Source of the DNA: Orychophragmus violaceus
Taxonomy: Eukaryota; Streptophyta; Magnoliopsida; Brassicales; Brassicaceae
Reading direction: 5' to 3'
NCBI GenBank assembly: GCA_030180135.1
Contig: CM058236.1
Coordinates: 5,642,001-5,706,000, forward strand
DNA length: 64,000 nt
Positions 20,780 through 31,849 of the stretch are shown here, in pieces. The stretch's first letter is position 1, and each line of letters starts with the position of its first letter. The position numbers and the translations under genes were made by a program. Under the pieces are notes generated by a model that did not search any database, was not told the DNA's origin, and worked only from the letters and a program-made list of their open reading frames with translations.

Positions 20780-23028
20780 CAATAAGAAGAGAGGACAGCC
20801 CAAATTAGGTTTATATTTGGTTGCGCAAAGTGAAACAATAAGAAGAGAGGGACAGTAAAATACCCATTTGCTTAATCGAAACCAGGAGAGTCGAGAGAAG
20901 CTTGCTCTTCTTCTTCGTCCAAAACTTTAGTTTTCAAAGAGAAAAGAAGAACTACTGGATGTGAGATGTGATTGGAGCAGGCAAATATCGGGAGGAGAGG
21001 GAATTAGAGGCGAATCTTGAGAAGAGAGGAACATAAGCAGGAGAGAGAGAGACTGAGAGAGAGAGAGAGACTGAGAGAGAGCTGAATCGATGAGTGCAAA
21101 GCTTGTCCGAGTTCTAGAGATTTTTTTTTTTTGTGAATCAGAAAGTGTTAAGAAAATGAGAATATATGAAAACTAATAGAAGGAAAAAAGGTAAGGGCGG
21201 TTAACTAAAATATTTTGCCAGTGTTTGGGAGGGAAACCATAGAAAAATCGGCTCCAAATTTCATTTTTACTTCCCGCTAAAATGAAATTACGAGACGGCA
21301 TTGATATAATGCTATAATAGAGTATCATATCCTAACATACACTTTACAATAGCACTTAAGAAAATCGTGCTATCGTAATATGCTATCAATACCTAGTTTT
21401 TTTGTAGTGATAGCCCCCCAGCCCATTAATTTTGACAAGTCGAGGTTAATGGGCGGTGGACGTTCTTGGTAAGACGCGTGCATGTCTTGGGTGGCGAAAA
21501 CCTAATGATTACTTTCGCTCTACCCGTAGATCTTGCTTCGATCTAACGGCCAAGGATGAGCGTGTGAGACAATCTGAACTGCTTTTTAGCGCGTCGGCGG
21601 TCGTGGCGTGTCTTCGTTTGAGAATTTCATCTCCTACCGTGGATCTGGTCGATCATCAACGGCTAAGATTCGAGGGTCGCGAAGAGTATTTTCAAGCTCG
21701 TTGTTTTTGCTGATGTGACCTAATTGTCGCACATTCGTAGCCGTCGATCTTAAATCAACGGTTGGGATAAGGGAAAGCGAGGAGTCCAAATCACCTTGAT
21801 TTTCTCGTAATTATTATGAGTTCGGAATCGTGCGACTGAGGTTTTGCACGATTCCCACTATAATTTTCTCATATTTGCCGAGGGTAATTTCTTTTCTTCC
21901 CACTTTCACCTCTTCTTCTACTTTTGCTCTGGTTTTTCTTCTGTCATCGGAAAAATTTCCTTCTAAAGCTTTTTGCTTTCTTTATTCCGATACACAGCTC
22001 CCTATGGCTCTCAGATATGCGACAGGGGGCAGTACAAGCACGGCGGCGGGTTCGTTTGGCCCACATCCGCCATCTTCCTTAACCGCAAACCAAATCGAAC
22101 GGTTGCGGAGGATTTGTCGGATTCCATCGGAGGTGGAAATTGTGATTCCGTCGCCGGCGATATCGCCGGAGACCGTGGTGGAGGGCTATTGCTGCGCCTC
22201 ATACACCTACTTCGAGAAATGCGGGCTTTTCTTCCCTATTCCCCGCTTAATCTCTTTGGTGCTAGCCCAGCTTCAATTGGCATTCCATTAGATGACGCCG
22301 AACTTTGTCCGGTACGTCATCGGACTCGGAGTCAGGGCTGCGGAAGAGGGAATCGAGTTCGGGCCTGAGGAACTTATTCGTGTTTGCTCAGTAAAGAACA
22401 ACACTAAGTTCCGGGGGACTTACTATCTCTCGCCTCGTTTCGGGCGGGTCCTCGAGGAAGTTCCGACGAAAGATGTATGGAAGGACCGATACTTCTTTTT
22501 CAGGATAACCCATCATTCGGTCGGGGACTTCGACTATTCGGTTATCCCGTCTCGATGGTCGTCCAGTGTTGGTAAGACCCTGGTTTTAGTGTTTTTTTTT
22601 TGGTTGTCAGGTCGTCCCTTATCTGATTTGGTTTCTATCACAAAGGCTCCGGAGTCGCTTGCTATCAACCCGATCACAGAGGCTCTGATAGCTCGTCTAA
22701 GAGGGGGTGCTGTTAATTGGGGTAGTTTCACAATTGAGCGTGTGCAGGCTGTTCTGCGGGTCGGCCTTGAGCGAGCTCCGCGGGACCGCGCTAGGGTTCC
22801 TCGAAACCGGTTGCTTCCTTCCAAACCCTCCCGGACTCTCCCGGCTCAAGCTACTCAGCCTCCGCTTCGTATTGCCGAGCGGGCCGGAGAGAGTGAGTCG
22901 TTTTGTTCGCAATGTTTTTGTTTATCATCGTCATTTTGACTTGTCTGAATCTTTTTGTTTTATATATATAGCTCGACTTCTTCCGGGCGACAGCTCGGCT
23001 GCTAATTCCCTTCCTCGCGAGATGTTAT

Positions 23029-23660
23029 TGTTGTATAGTTCAGTTGATCCTGATTCAATTCTCATATTGATATCAACCTAAACATGCATCAGATCTAGGT
23101 GTTCTTATTTAGAAACATTAGATGATCTCACCTTTTACCTGTTTGTTGCAGCGGAAGGAATAGAACAGGTCAGAGATCAGATAGATGCACCGAGGGATGA
23201 ATCCTCCAAAGGTTCACACACGCTTCACAAGGAAATGGCTGCTAAACCACAAGGAACAGAGGCGCAGAGAGAGAGGAGTAGCCGCGGCTGGGTTCTTTAG
23301 GGTTGGGGAGAAAAGACTTGGCTTTTAGTCATTAAAAGCCTTCTCTTTCCCTTTTGGGCTTTTGGGCCCAATCTGATTAAATCCCATTTAATCAGACTCA
23401 TTAATCTTTCTCTCTTAGTACGACAAATGCCTAGCACTTTTGTCGTACTTCTGCTAAGCCGTTCCAACACATTTTCCTGTTAGCTTAGGCGTGTGACCCA
23501 TATGGGATCATATAATAAAAGCAATAAGTCCAAGACTTATAGATCATGAGCGGACTCTAGCAAGCCATCATGATCCCCAGTATTATATGACTTATGTCTG
23601 ATCTCGACATACTCTTACTTTCTAGAGACAGTACCGAGATTACTGGACACAATTCCAACA
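23029..23660 (-). repeat. Element F 3' LTR (left copy)
   Basis: Plus-strand ends are TGTTGTATAG and TTCCAACA. It is followed at 23661 by ATCTCCCACTTG, the complement of the polypurine tract CAAGTGGGAGAT. Confidence 0.93.
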
Positions 23661-24514
23661 ATCTCCCACTTGTACTGGAATCTCTGTATTCATAATCCTT
23701 TTGTCACAATATCTCGATTAGTCATAAGGCAAGATTGGTGTCATCCTTATAAAGCCTAATCTTGTTCATCGGACTCTGATTTGATACTGACAATCCAAAC
23801 GACTCGGGAAAATCCGTTTGAGCATGGCCATGCGTTTTCCAGTATTCAAATCTCCGATTGGCCTAGAGATATTCACTCCATTTATATTGGAGGGACAAAT
23901 CCCATCTTGTTCCATCACTGTAAACTATTCATTTCATGATGTACCCAAACAAGGTCCTTATAGCTATCACAGAACGATAGCGTTAGACAATGATCAAAGT
24001 ACATCAGTCCATGTGCAGTCACATGCATGTGAACTCAGGTCTAAGGACTATACTCTATAGTCGTAGTAAGAATCTCTTATGACACAGATATAAATATCCT
24101 GAAGAGTTCTTATAAGCGGGTCTTGTCCGGTCGTATGTTCCCAACATACACCTATGTACTGACTTTGATGCCGCGCATCTATGACACACTGAGACTTTGT
24201 CATAAGTCACGTACCAATCCAGTCTCACACGGTTGTTGATGTTCCAATTTCAACAACCTTCGACTGGGGACGGGTTGATATAAAACATCTATCAACTATA
24301 GGATCCCATGATCAAGCTAAATGACTTTGATGACTCAAGATCAAGTCATTTACTTCGATGACCTATAAAATGATTCATATCATTTTGGAACGATTATTTC
24401 ATCACAGTTAAAATAATCTTGAAATAATAATTTCATTAAAACATAAAATAATGTTTTACAAGAACATATCAAATAACTAAAATAAAGCTCACAAAACTCC
24501 CACTCAAATTTAGA
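23661..24514 (-). other. Element F 3' untranslated region
   Basis: 854 bases between the gag-pol stop and the 3' LTR. No sense ORF of note. An 80-codon ORF on the opposite strand (23818-24060) is unsupported and I leave it uncalled. Confidence 0.7.
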
Positions 24515-27500
24515 TTACATTTCAATGTTTCTAATGCCTACAGCTTCAGTTAGGAACTCGAGCTTAGGCCTTGGGAGTGGCTTTGTCAACGGATCAGCGA
24601 CATTATCATCTGTCGGAACTCGGCTGATCTTGACTTCCTTTCTATTAATGATGTCACGTATCAAGTGATATCTTCTTTGAACATGCTTGGATTTCTGGTG
24701 TGATCTTGGTTCCTTTGCCTGAGCTATAGCACCATTGTTGTCACAAAACAGTGCCAGAGGCTCAGCCGCATCTGGTATCACACCTAGTTCCATAATGAAC
24801 TTTCGTATCCAAACAGCTTCCTTCGCTGCTTCCGAGGCGGCGATATATTCAGCTTCTGTAGTGGAATCAGCAACGGTGTCCTGTTTGGAGCTTCTCCAAC
24901 TTACTGCACCGCCATTCAGACAAAAGACATAACCGGACTGTGACCGGAAATCATCTGTGTCTGTCTGGAAACTTGCGTCCGTGAATCCACTGACTTTAAG
25001 CACATCACTTCCACCGTACACTAAGAACTTATCCTTAGTATGTCTTAGATACTTCAAGATATTCTTTACGGCAATCCAATGGTTTTCACCTGGATTTGAC
25101 TGGTATCTACTCGTCATGCTCAATGCATAAGCAACATCAGGACGAGTACAGATCATGGCATACATGACAGATCCTATTGCAGATGCATAAGGAATATTCT
25201 TCATGCGCTCAAGCTCAGCAGCCGACGTAGGGCTCTGCTTCTTGCTTAGCGTTGTGCCATGTACCATTGGCGTGAAGCCCTTCTTGGAATCTTTCATGCT
25301 GAATCTTTGTAGGACTTTGTCAATGTATGAGTCTTGACACAAGCCTATCAGCCTCTTAGGTCTATCCCGATAGATCCTAATTCCAAGAACGTATGCGGCT
25401 TCACCCATGTCTTTCATGGAAAAACAACTTCCAAGCCAGTCTTTTACAGACTTCAGCATTGGAACATCGTTTCCGAGAAGCAGTATGTCATCGACATACA
25501 GAATAAGAAATACAATCTTGCTCCCACTAGATTTCTTATACACGCATTGTTCTTCTTCGTTTCTAATGAAGTCAAATTGCTTGATCGCTTCATCAAAACG
25601 AAGATTCCAGCTCCTCGATGCTTGCTTCAGTCCATAAATGGATTTATGAAGCTTGCATACTTTCCCAGCATTCTTCGGATCTATGTAACCGTCAGGTTGT
25701 GTCATATACACATCCTCTTCCAGGATACCATTCAGGAAGGCGGTTTTCACGTCCATCTGCCAAATTTCATAATCATGAAAAGCTGCAGTTGCTAGTAGAA
25801 TCCGAATAGATTTCATCATAGCCACCGGTGAATAGGTTTCATCGTAGTCCACACCGTGAACTTGTCTGAAACCTTTTGCCACCAACCTGGCTTTATAAAT
25901 CTGGACATTTCCATCCACGTCAATCTTCTTCTTGAAGATCCATTTGCACTCGATGGCTTTTACACCAGCGGGTAAGTCAACCAACGAAAATACTTGGTTG
26001 ACCGACACGGAGTCCATTTCGGAATCAGTGGCCTTGCGCCACTTAGAGGAATCTGGGCCCATCATGGCTTGATTGAAGTTCGATGGTTCATCACCATCAA
26101 TGATCAAAAGATCATGACAGTCAGTCACGAGGAATCCTTGATATCTCTCGGGTTCGTGACGGATCCTCCCGGATCTTCGAACTTCAGGTACTACAGGTTC
26201 AGGCTCTACAATTTCTTGTAGATCCTCCTGCTGCTCTTCCTCATTAGGTTGAGCAGTATCCTGTTCATCTTGAATTTCTTCAAGCAGTACCTTACTCCCA
26301 CTGTCTTTCTTAGAGAGAAACTCTCTCTCAAGAAAGTTACAATCCCGGGCAACAAAAATCTTGTTCTCGGAACGTAGATAGAAGTAATAAGCCTTGGTTT
26401 CCCGTGGATAACCAATGAAGTAGCATTTATCAGATTTTGGTGTAAGCTTATCTGAGATTAATCTCTTGACATAGGCTTCACAACCCCAAATTCTGAGATA
26501 AGACAGCACTGGAGCCACTCCAGTCCATAATTCATATGGTGTCTTTGCTACTGCTTTTGATGGCGCTCTGTTTAGAGTGAACACTGCTGTTAGCAGAGCA
26601 TATCCCCAAAGGGATATTGGAAGGTCTGTGTGACTCATCATAGATCGAACCATATCCAATAAGGTCCGATTTCTCCTTTCAGACACACCATTCCATTGAG
26701 GTGTTCCTGGAGGAGTGAGTTGGGATACGATCCCACACTCTCTCAGATGATCACTGAATTCTTGGCTTAAGTATTCTCCTCCTCGGTCGGACCGAAGAGC
26801 CTTAATGCTTTTGCCAAGTTGGTTCTGTACTTCATTTTGGAATTCTCTGAACTTCTCAAAAGATTCAGACTTATGTTTCATTAAATAAACATATCCATAC
26901 CTACTGAAATCATCAGTAAAGGTAATGAAGTACTGATAGTTTCCTCTTGCATTTGTGGACATTGGGCCACACACATCAGTGTGTATCAGGCCCAATAAGT
27001 CACTGGCCCTCTCGTTAGGTTTATTAAAGGGGGCCCGTGTCATTTTGCCCATCATGCAGGATTCGCATTTCTCACATGACTCAAAGTCAAATGAGCCAAG
27101 AAGTCCATTCGAATGGAGCCTCTTGATGCGTTTCTCGCTGATGTGCCCTAAACGACAATGCCATAGAAACGTTCGGTTTTCCTCATTAGGTTTAAACCGT
27201 TTTGTATTAATGTTATAAATTGGCGCGGATTGATCGAGTATGTAAAGCCCATTCGTAAGAGGGGCAGAACCATAGAACAAATTGTTGCGATTGAAGGAAC
27301 ATAATTTATTCTTAACTGAAAAATCATAACCTTCCAAATCCAACAAAGAAATTGAAATAATATTTCTGCTTATAGCAGGTACAAAATAACAATTATTAAG
27401 TTCTAAAATCAATCCCGAAGGTAAAGACAACAAGTATGTTCCTACAGCTAGTGCTGAAACTTTCGCTCCATTCCCAACTCGTAGCTCCACTTGTCCTTGC

Positions 27501-28492
27501 TTCAGCCTTCTACTGTTGCTGAGTGCCTGCATATTAGTACAAATATGAGCCCCACAACCAGTATCCATGACCCATGAGGTATTATCAGAAGTAGTTGTAT
27601 TAACTTCTATAACAAAAATACCTGATGAAGAAGTCTCGAAAGTCTTCTTCTTTAATTCCTTTAGACCTTCCTGGAATTTCTTACAATCTCTTCTCCAATG
27701 CCCCAGTTCTTTGCAGAACCTGCACATGTCAGTAGGCCCAGCCTTGGACTTGGGCTTGGGCTTTGGCGTGTCCTTGTCCGCGACTTGGACACCCTTGGCC
27801 TTTCCTTTATCCTTAGCAGAAGACTTCTTAAACCCCTTGCCCTTTTGTACCATAAGTACATTGGGGTCCTTGGCGGTTTTCTTCAAGTTGGGCTCTGCAG
27901 TCTTGAGCATTCCGTGAAGCTCAGGCAGTGTCTTACTCAAGCCATGCATGTTAAAGTTCAGAATGAACTGATCATAGCTTGCAGGTAAAGACTGCAGAAT
28001 GATGTCGCAGGCAAGTTCCTGGCTGATTGGGCAGTCGAGTTTCTGAAGATGATCGAGATAACCCATCATCTTCAACACATGAGGACTCACTGCCGCATTC
28101 GCAGCCAACTTACAGTCCAAGAGGTTCTTAACTGTCTGGAACCTCTCGGTCCTAGCCTGCTCCTGAAAAAGCGATTTCAGGCTTGCCATGATCTCGATTG
28201 GAGACAATACACTTTCGAACTGTTTTTGCAGCTCAGGAGTCATTGTCACCAACATCAGGCAATAAACATCATTTTCATCTGACGAATGCTTTTCCCAAGC
28301 ATTGTGCAGAGTCCTGGCAGCATTGGCAAGAGGCCTCTCGGGGAGGGGATCTCGAAGGACATAATCCTTCTTCTCCTGCTTGAGGACCAGCCTCAAGTTC
28401 CTTGACCATGTCAGGAAGTTCGTTCCAGTCAGCTTCTCCTTCTCGAGAACAGACCGGATCGAGAATGTGTTTTGAGTGCTTGTAGTAGTCAT
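24515..28492 (-). CDS. Element F gag-pol polyprotein (Ty1/copia), 1325 aa, intact
   Basis: Single frame from ATG 28492 (MTTTSTQNTF). Gag is about residues 1-290, with a lysine-rich stretch and one CCHC knuckle (C257, C260, H265, C270). The aspartic protease has DTG at 310-312. Integrase has the zinc site H445, H450, C476, C479, then catalytic D506 (HTDVCGP), D569 (RSDRGGEY) and E605 (NGVSERRNRT). Reverse transcriptase begins about 845 and has YVDD at 999-1002. RNase H is near the C-terminus (GFTDASFQ, DSTTEAEYIA, CDNNGAI). The order protease, integrase, reverse transcriptase, RNase H is diagnostic of copia. Length is typical. No stop, frameshift or missing catalytic residue is seen. I do not assign a lineage within copia. 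Confidence 0.97.
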   Translation of the reverse strand: MTTTSTQNTFSIRSVLEKEKLTGTNFLTWSRNLRLVLKQEKKDYVLRDPLPERPLANAARTLHNAWEKHSSDENDVYCLMLVTMTPELQKQFESVLSPIEIMASLKSLFQEQARTERFQTVKNLLDCKLAANAAVSPHVLKMMGYLDHLQKLDCPISQELACDIILQSLPASYDQFILNFNMHGLSKTLPELHGMLKTAEPNLKKTAKDPNVLMVQKGKGFKKSSAKDKGKAKGVQVADKDTPKPKPKSKAGPTDMCRFCKELGHWRRDCKKFQEGLKELKKKTFETSSSGIFVIEVNTTTSDNTSWVMDTGCGAHICTNMQALSNSRRLKQGQVELRVGNGAKVSALAVGTYLLSLPSGLILELNNCYFVPAISRNIISISLLDLEGYDFSVKNKLCSFNRNNLFYGSAPLTNGLYILDQSAPIYNINTKRFKPNEENRTFLWHCRLGHISEKRIKRLHSNGLLGSFDFESCEKCESCMMGKMTRAPFNKPNERASDLLGLIHTDVCGPMSTNARGNYQYFITFTDDFSRYGYVYLMKHKSESFEKFREFQNEVQNQLGKSIKALRSDRGGEYLSQEFSDHLRECGIVSQLTPPGTPQWNGVSERRNRTLLDMVRSMMSHTDLPISLWGYALLTAVFTLNRAPSKAVAKTPYELWTGVAPVLSYLRIWGCEAYVKRLISDKLTPKSDKCYFIGYPRETKAYYFYLRSENKIFVARDCNFLEREFLSKKDSGSKVLLEEIQDEQDTAQPNEEEQQEDLQEIVEPEPVVPEVRRSGRIRHEPERYQGFLVTDCHDLLIIDGDEPSNFNQAMMGPDSSKWRKATDSEMDSVSVNQVFSLVDLPAGVKAIECKWIFKKKIDVDGNVQIYKARLVAKGFRQVHGVDYDETYSPVAMMKSIRILLATAAFHDYEIWQMDVKTAFLNGILEEDVYMTQPDGYIDPKNAGKVCKLHKSIYGLKQASRSWNLRFDEAIKQFDFIRNEEEQCVYKKSSGSKIVFLILYVDDILLLGNDVPMLKSVKDWLGSCFSMKDMGEAAYVLGIRIYRDRPKRLIGLCQDSYIDKVLQRFSMKDSKKGFTPMVHGTTLSKKQSPTSAAELERMKNIPYASAIGSVMYAMICTRPDVAYALSMTSRYQSNPGENHWIAVKNILKYLRHTKDKFLVYGGSDVLKVSGFTDASFQTDTDDFRSQSGYVFCLNGGAVSWRSSKQDTVADSTTEAEYIAASEAAKEAVWIRKFIMELGVIPDAAEPLALFCDNNGAIAQAKEPRSHQKSKHVQRRYHLIRDIINRKEVKISRVPTDDNVADPLTKPLPRPKLEFLTEAVGIRNIEM

Positions 28493-30195
28493 ATCTGAAA
28501 TATATAAATAAAAAGGTTATTAGTTATATGTTCAAAATGGTTAATCTCGTATTAAGGTATAATATGATTAATCATGCATTATATTCAATAACATAAGTTA
28601 CCCTCAATAGAATATAATGATTCCAAGATCCACATATAACTAAGATTAAAGTGGGCCACTGGCCATCACCCAACCTTAGCTTATATCGGTAAGCCCTATA
28701 TCGGCTAATTATATCCGTGATATAACTCTTGGTTGTGAATCTGGGCCCGAGGCCCAATCCACTCTGATGTCTCAAGGCCCGGGACTCCCGATGGCCTAGT
28801 CAAGAAAACCGGACTATACAGTCATGTAATCATTAATGTCTGGGACTCCCAATGACATTTATGAATCACAAACCGTCTTACCCACGCAAAAAGCAGACAT
28901 CCTCACACTGTAAGGCCATGAATGCAATTGAATGGGCTTTGACAGCTGACATAGCCTGGACAAGACATCCAACGCTTGATATTATTTGAGGTTCGTAGGT
29001 TTATTAAAATTCATTCCCAAAATAGAAGATTACTATTTCGGGAAACTTTCTATTTAAGGAAACCTACTGTTTTGGAAACTTTCTAAAATTGGAAACTTTC
29101 TAAAACCGGAAACTTTCTAACTTTAGAAATTTCTTTAAAATCCAAAACCCGCAAATACAGAAAACTTCTATTTTAAGAAACTTTCTTATTTCAAAATTTC
29201 GGAAACTTTAATTTAAAATCGACTTTATAATATTATAAAATAAATTTTAAATTTATCTGAAGAAAGACTCAAATAATTGGTCCAATTGTTTTAACTTCTT
29301 GGCCCGAGGCCCAAGAATTGGTCCATGTCCAAGACATGACCCAATTGTCCAATTAATTGACATAACCGGTCTGGTTCATTAAAACTGGTCTAACCAAGTT
29401 TCAATTACTACGATGACCACAATTGTCAACCGGTTATTTACTAAACCGGAATTTCTCAATTTATTTGGTCCAACCAAATCAAATTAGAAATTCCTGGTTT
29501 AGGCACTAAATCCAATATTTCTTTCGACATTGGATTTCTTATCCCTGTTTAACCAGATTTAATAAAATTATTAAAATCTGTTTATTAAACCAGAACGAAG
29601 ATTTTAATCAAGTTTTAAACCGAACCAGCTAACCGAAATCGAACCGGCCCATCACACCCAAAACCCTAACCGGCCAGCCGTAAGCCTCACGCAAAAAGCG
29701 ATAGCCGCAGGCCAGCCGCGTTTGATCCGCGATCGGGACGGTTTGGGCTGCATGATCGGGACGTTCGCTCGGCAGCTCGGGACGGGATAGCCGCGATCGT
29801 GATGCTCGGGTCGATCGCTTCCCACGATCGCCAAGCGATCGGGACGACAACACGCGAGCTGGACGAAGCCGAGGCGCGACAGGACGTGATCCATGCGATC
29901 GCGTTCGTGCGATCCATGCGATTGGCCCATCCATCGCGATCGGTCGCGATTCATCCGGCCAACACTCGGCCGTGATTGCCAACCGGCCATGCCGGTCAAT
30001 GCCTCACTCGGCCGATCGCAAATCTGAGTCATATAGCTCATGTTTTGCGATTTTTCTTGTGTGTTTAGGGTTCAATTATGTTTCTTAACTGTTTTATCTT
30101 ATCAGTAATTGATTCAAAAACAATTCTAAACAGATTAAACAACCTAAACAATGAATCTAAACAAGAAACCTAAGAACCAATGTCTCTGATACCAC
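28493..30195 (-). other. Element F 5' leader, primer-binding site and repeats
   Basis: The leader is unusually long, about 1.7 kb. At 30183-30194 the complement of a TGGTATCAGAG site (initiator tRNA-Met type) lies one base from the LTR. At 29680-30010 there is a GC-rich block dense in GATCG/CGATC. At 29041-29119 GGAAACTTTCTA occurs four times, three of them 17 bases apart. ORFs at 29629-30041 follow from the GC-rich composition and show no domain. Confidence 0.7.
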
Positions 30196-30827
30196 TGTTG
30201 TATAGTTCAGTTGATCCTGATTCAATTCTCATATTGATATCAACCTAAACATGCATCAGATCTAGGTGTTCTTATTTAGAAACATTAGATGATCTCACCT
30301 TTTACCTGTTTGTTGCAGCGGAAGGAATAGAACAGGTCAGAGATCAGATAGATGCACCGAGGGATGAATCCTCCAAAGGTTCACACACGCTTCACAAGGA
30401 AATGGCTGCTAAACCACAAGGAACAGAGGCGCAGAGAGAGAGGAGTAGCCGCGGCTGGGTTCTTTAGGGTTGGGGAGAAAAGACTTGGCTTTTAGTCATT
30501 AAAAGCCTTCTCTTTCCCTTTTGGGCTTTTGGGCCCAATCTGATTAAATCCCATTTAATCAGACTCATTAATCTTTCTCTCTTAGTACGACAAATGCCTA
30601 GCACTTTTGTCGTACTTCTGCTAAGCCGTTCCAACACATTTTCCTGTTAGCTTAGGCGTGTGACCCATATGGGATCATATAATAAAAGCAATAAGTCCAA
30701 GACTTATAGATCATGAGCGGACTCTAGCAAGCCATCATGATCCCCAGTATTATATGACTTATGTCTGATCTCGACATACTCTTACTTTCTAGAGACAGTA
30801 CCGAGATTACTGGACACAATTCCAACA
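30196..30827 (-). repeat. Element F 5' LTR (right copy)
   Basis: Same 632 bases as the left copy by eye. The 5-bp target duplication GTTAT follows at 30828-30832. Confidence 0.93.
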
Positions 30828-31849
30828 GTTATCTCGCAGAGTGAGCAGTCGCCGGAACGGGAAAGATCCGGTTGACCTGGTCGACAAGATGGAGGCGGGC
30901 GATCTTAGTAATGCTATTCTATTTTCCCTCGATCGGGCTCCTCCTCCGCCTCCGGCTTATCCTCCTCCTCCTGCTCAGACCTCGCTCCTTCCGGTGACGA
31001 GCCCGGAGGGAACGATTGCGGGGGTCGTCGACGCGACTCTCCCCTTGGCCGAACGAGAGGTGGTTTTACCTCAGGCTAGAGATGCTGCTCTCTGCGACTC
31101 TCAACCGGATTTTTCCGGGGGGGAAATCGTCGGAGTCGAGGAGGCTCTCTTCCCCCTTCGCCGAAGCGTCGTAAAGTAGACGCGGGAAGGAGTCCAGAAG
31201 GGTCGGACCGAGAAGAGTGCTCGGTTGTGGACGATCCAGAAGGCGTGGTTCGTCTGCTGAGGCGCGTTAGGCCTGTCGGTTCCGAGCTCTCGGTTACCGG
31301 GGAAACGGTCCTCGGTAGTGCGTATTCCGAGATGATGGCGGTTATCGGGAAGGTGAGACGTTTTTGCTTTTGTCTTCTTTTTTCTTTAAAAGATTTTTTT
31401 TTTGCTAAACCGACGCTTTTTCACAGGCCGTAGAGGCTGTGAATACGTACGCGGTCTGGTCTGAGAACGAGGTGTTGGATGCTCAGACCTACGAGCTCGA
31501 CTCTGGTCGAGAGGCTGCTACCCAAATGAACGCCGAGCTCCAGGAAGCTTTAGCTAGGGAGGAGCGTCTAAAGAAGAGGGTCGCGGACCATGCCGCTGCG
31601 GAGACCAGGATTGCGCATCTCGAGAGGAGGGAGGAGGAGCTGTCTTGTCAGCTTAGCGCCGCCGAGACTCGAATTCGGACTGTGGAAGAATCGAGCCGGG
31701 TCGAGCTTCGTAAGGCTCGAAAAGAACTAAATGGCTAGTATCTGATGATTCTGGCTGGGATCAAAGAGTGAGCCGAGAAGAGGAAGATCCAGACTAGCGT
31801 CGAGATCCGTCTCCAAGAGACTTTGGCCAACATCGAGCTCATCGCTGAG

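Larger units (their letters stand above)
18133..21409 (-). mobile_element. CACTA (En/Spm) transposon, non-autonomous, carrying captured gene sequence
   Basis: The left end reads CACTACAAGAAAAA and the right end TTTTTTTGTAGTG, a near-perfect terminal inverted repeat. The 3-bp target duplication ATA lies at 18130-18132 and 21410-21412. It landed one step outside the left LTR of element B, beside its polypurine tract. Subterminal sequence at 18165-18360 has short inverted repeats (CGCCATC and GATGGCG, then GCTATTA and ATAGC variants), the usual transposase-binding area. No transposase domain is visible. The interior is made largely of a RETICULATA-RELATED gene fragment. Movement would need an autonomous CACTA element elsewhere. 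Strand is given by the captured gene. Confidence 0.92.
23029..30827 (-). mobile_element. Element F: complete, apparently very young Ty1/copia retrotransposon
   Basis: LTRs at 23029-23660 and 30196-30827 are both 632 bp and I found no difference between them. The target duplication GTTAT lies at 23024-23028 and 30828-30832. The minus-strand primer-binding site at 30183-30194 is followed by a 1.7 kb leader, an uninterrupted 1325-codon gag-pol, and a short 3' region with a polypurine tract next to the left LTR. Nothing visible prevents this copy from being active. It inserted into the antisense gene of element B. Confidence 0.95.

Noticed and set aside
25334..28383. Plus-strand ORFs overlapping the copia gag-pol
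   Set aside because: They are shadows of the intact 1325-codon minus-strand frame.
29629..30041. Overlapping ORFs of 76-129 codons in the F leader
   Set aside because: High GC lowers the stop frequency. R/S/P-rich content without domain and three frames open at once point to composition, not coding.
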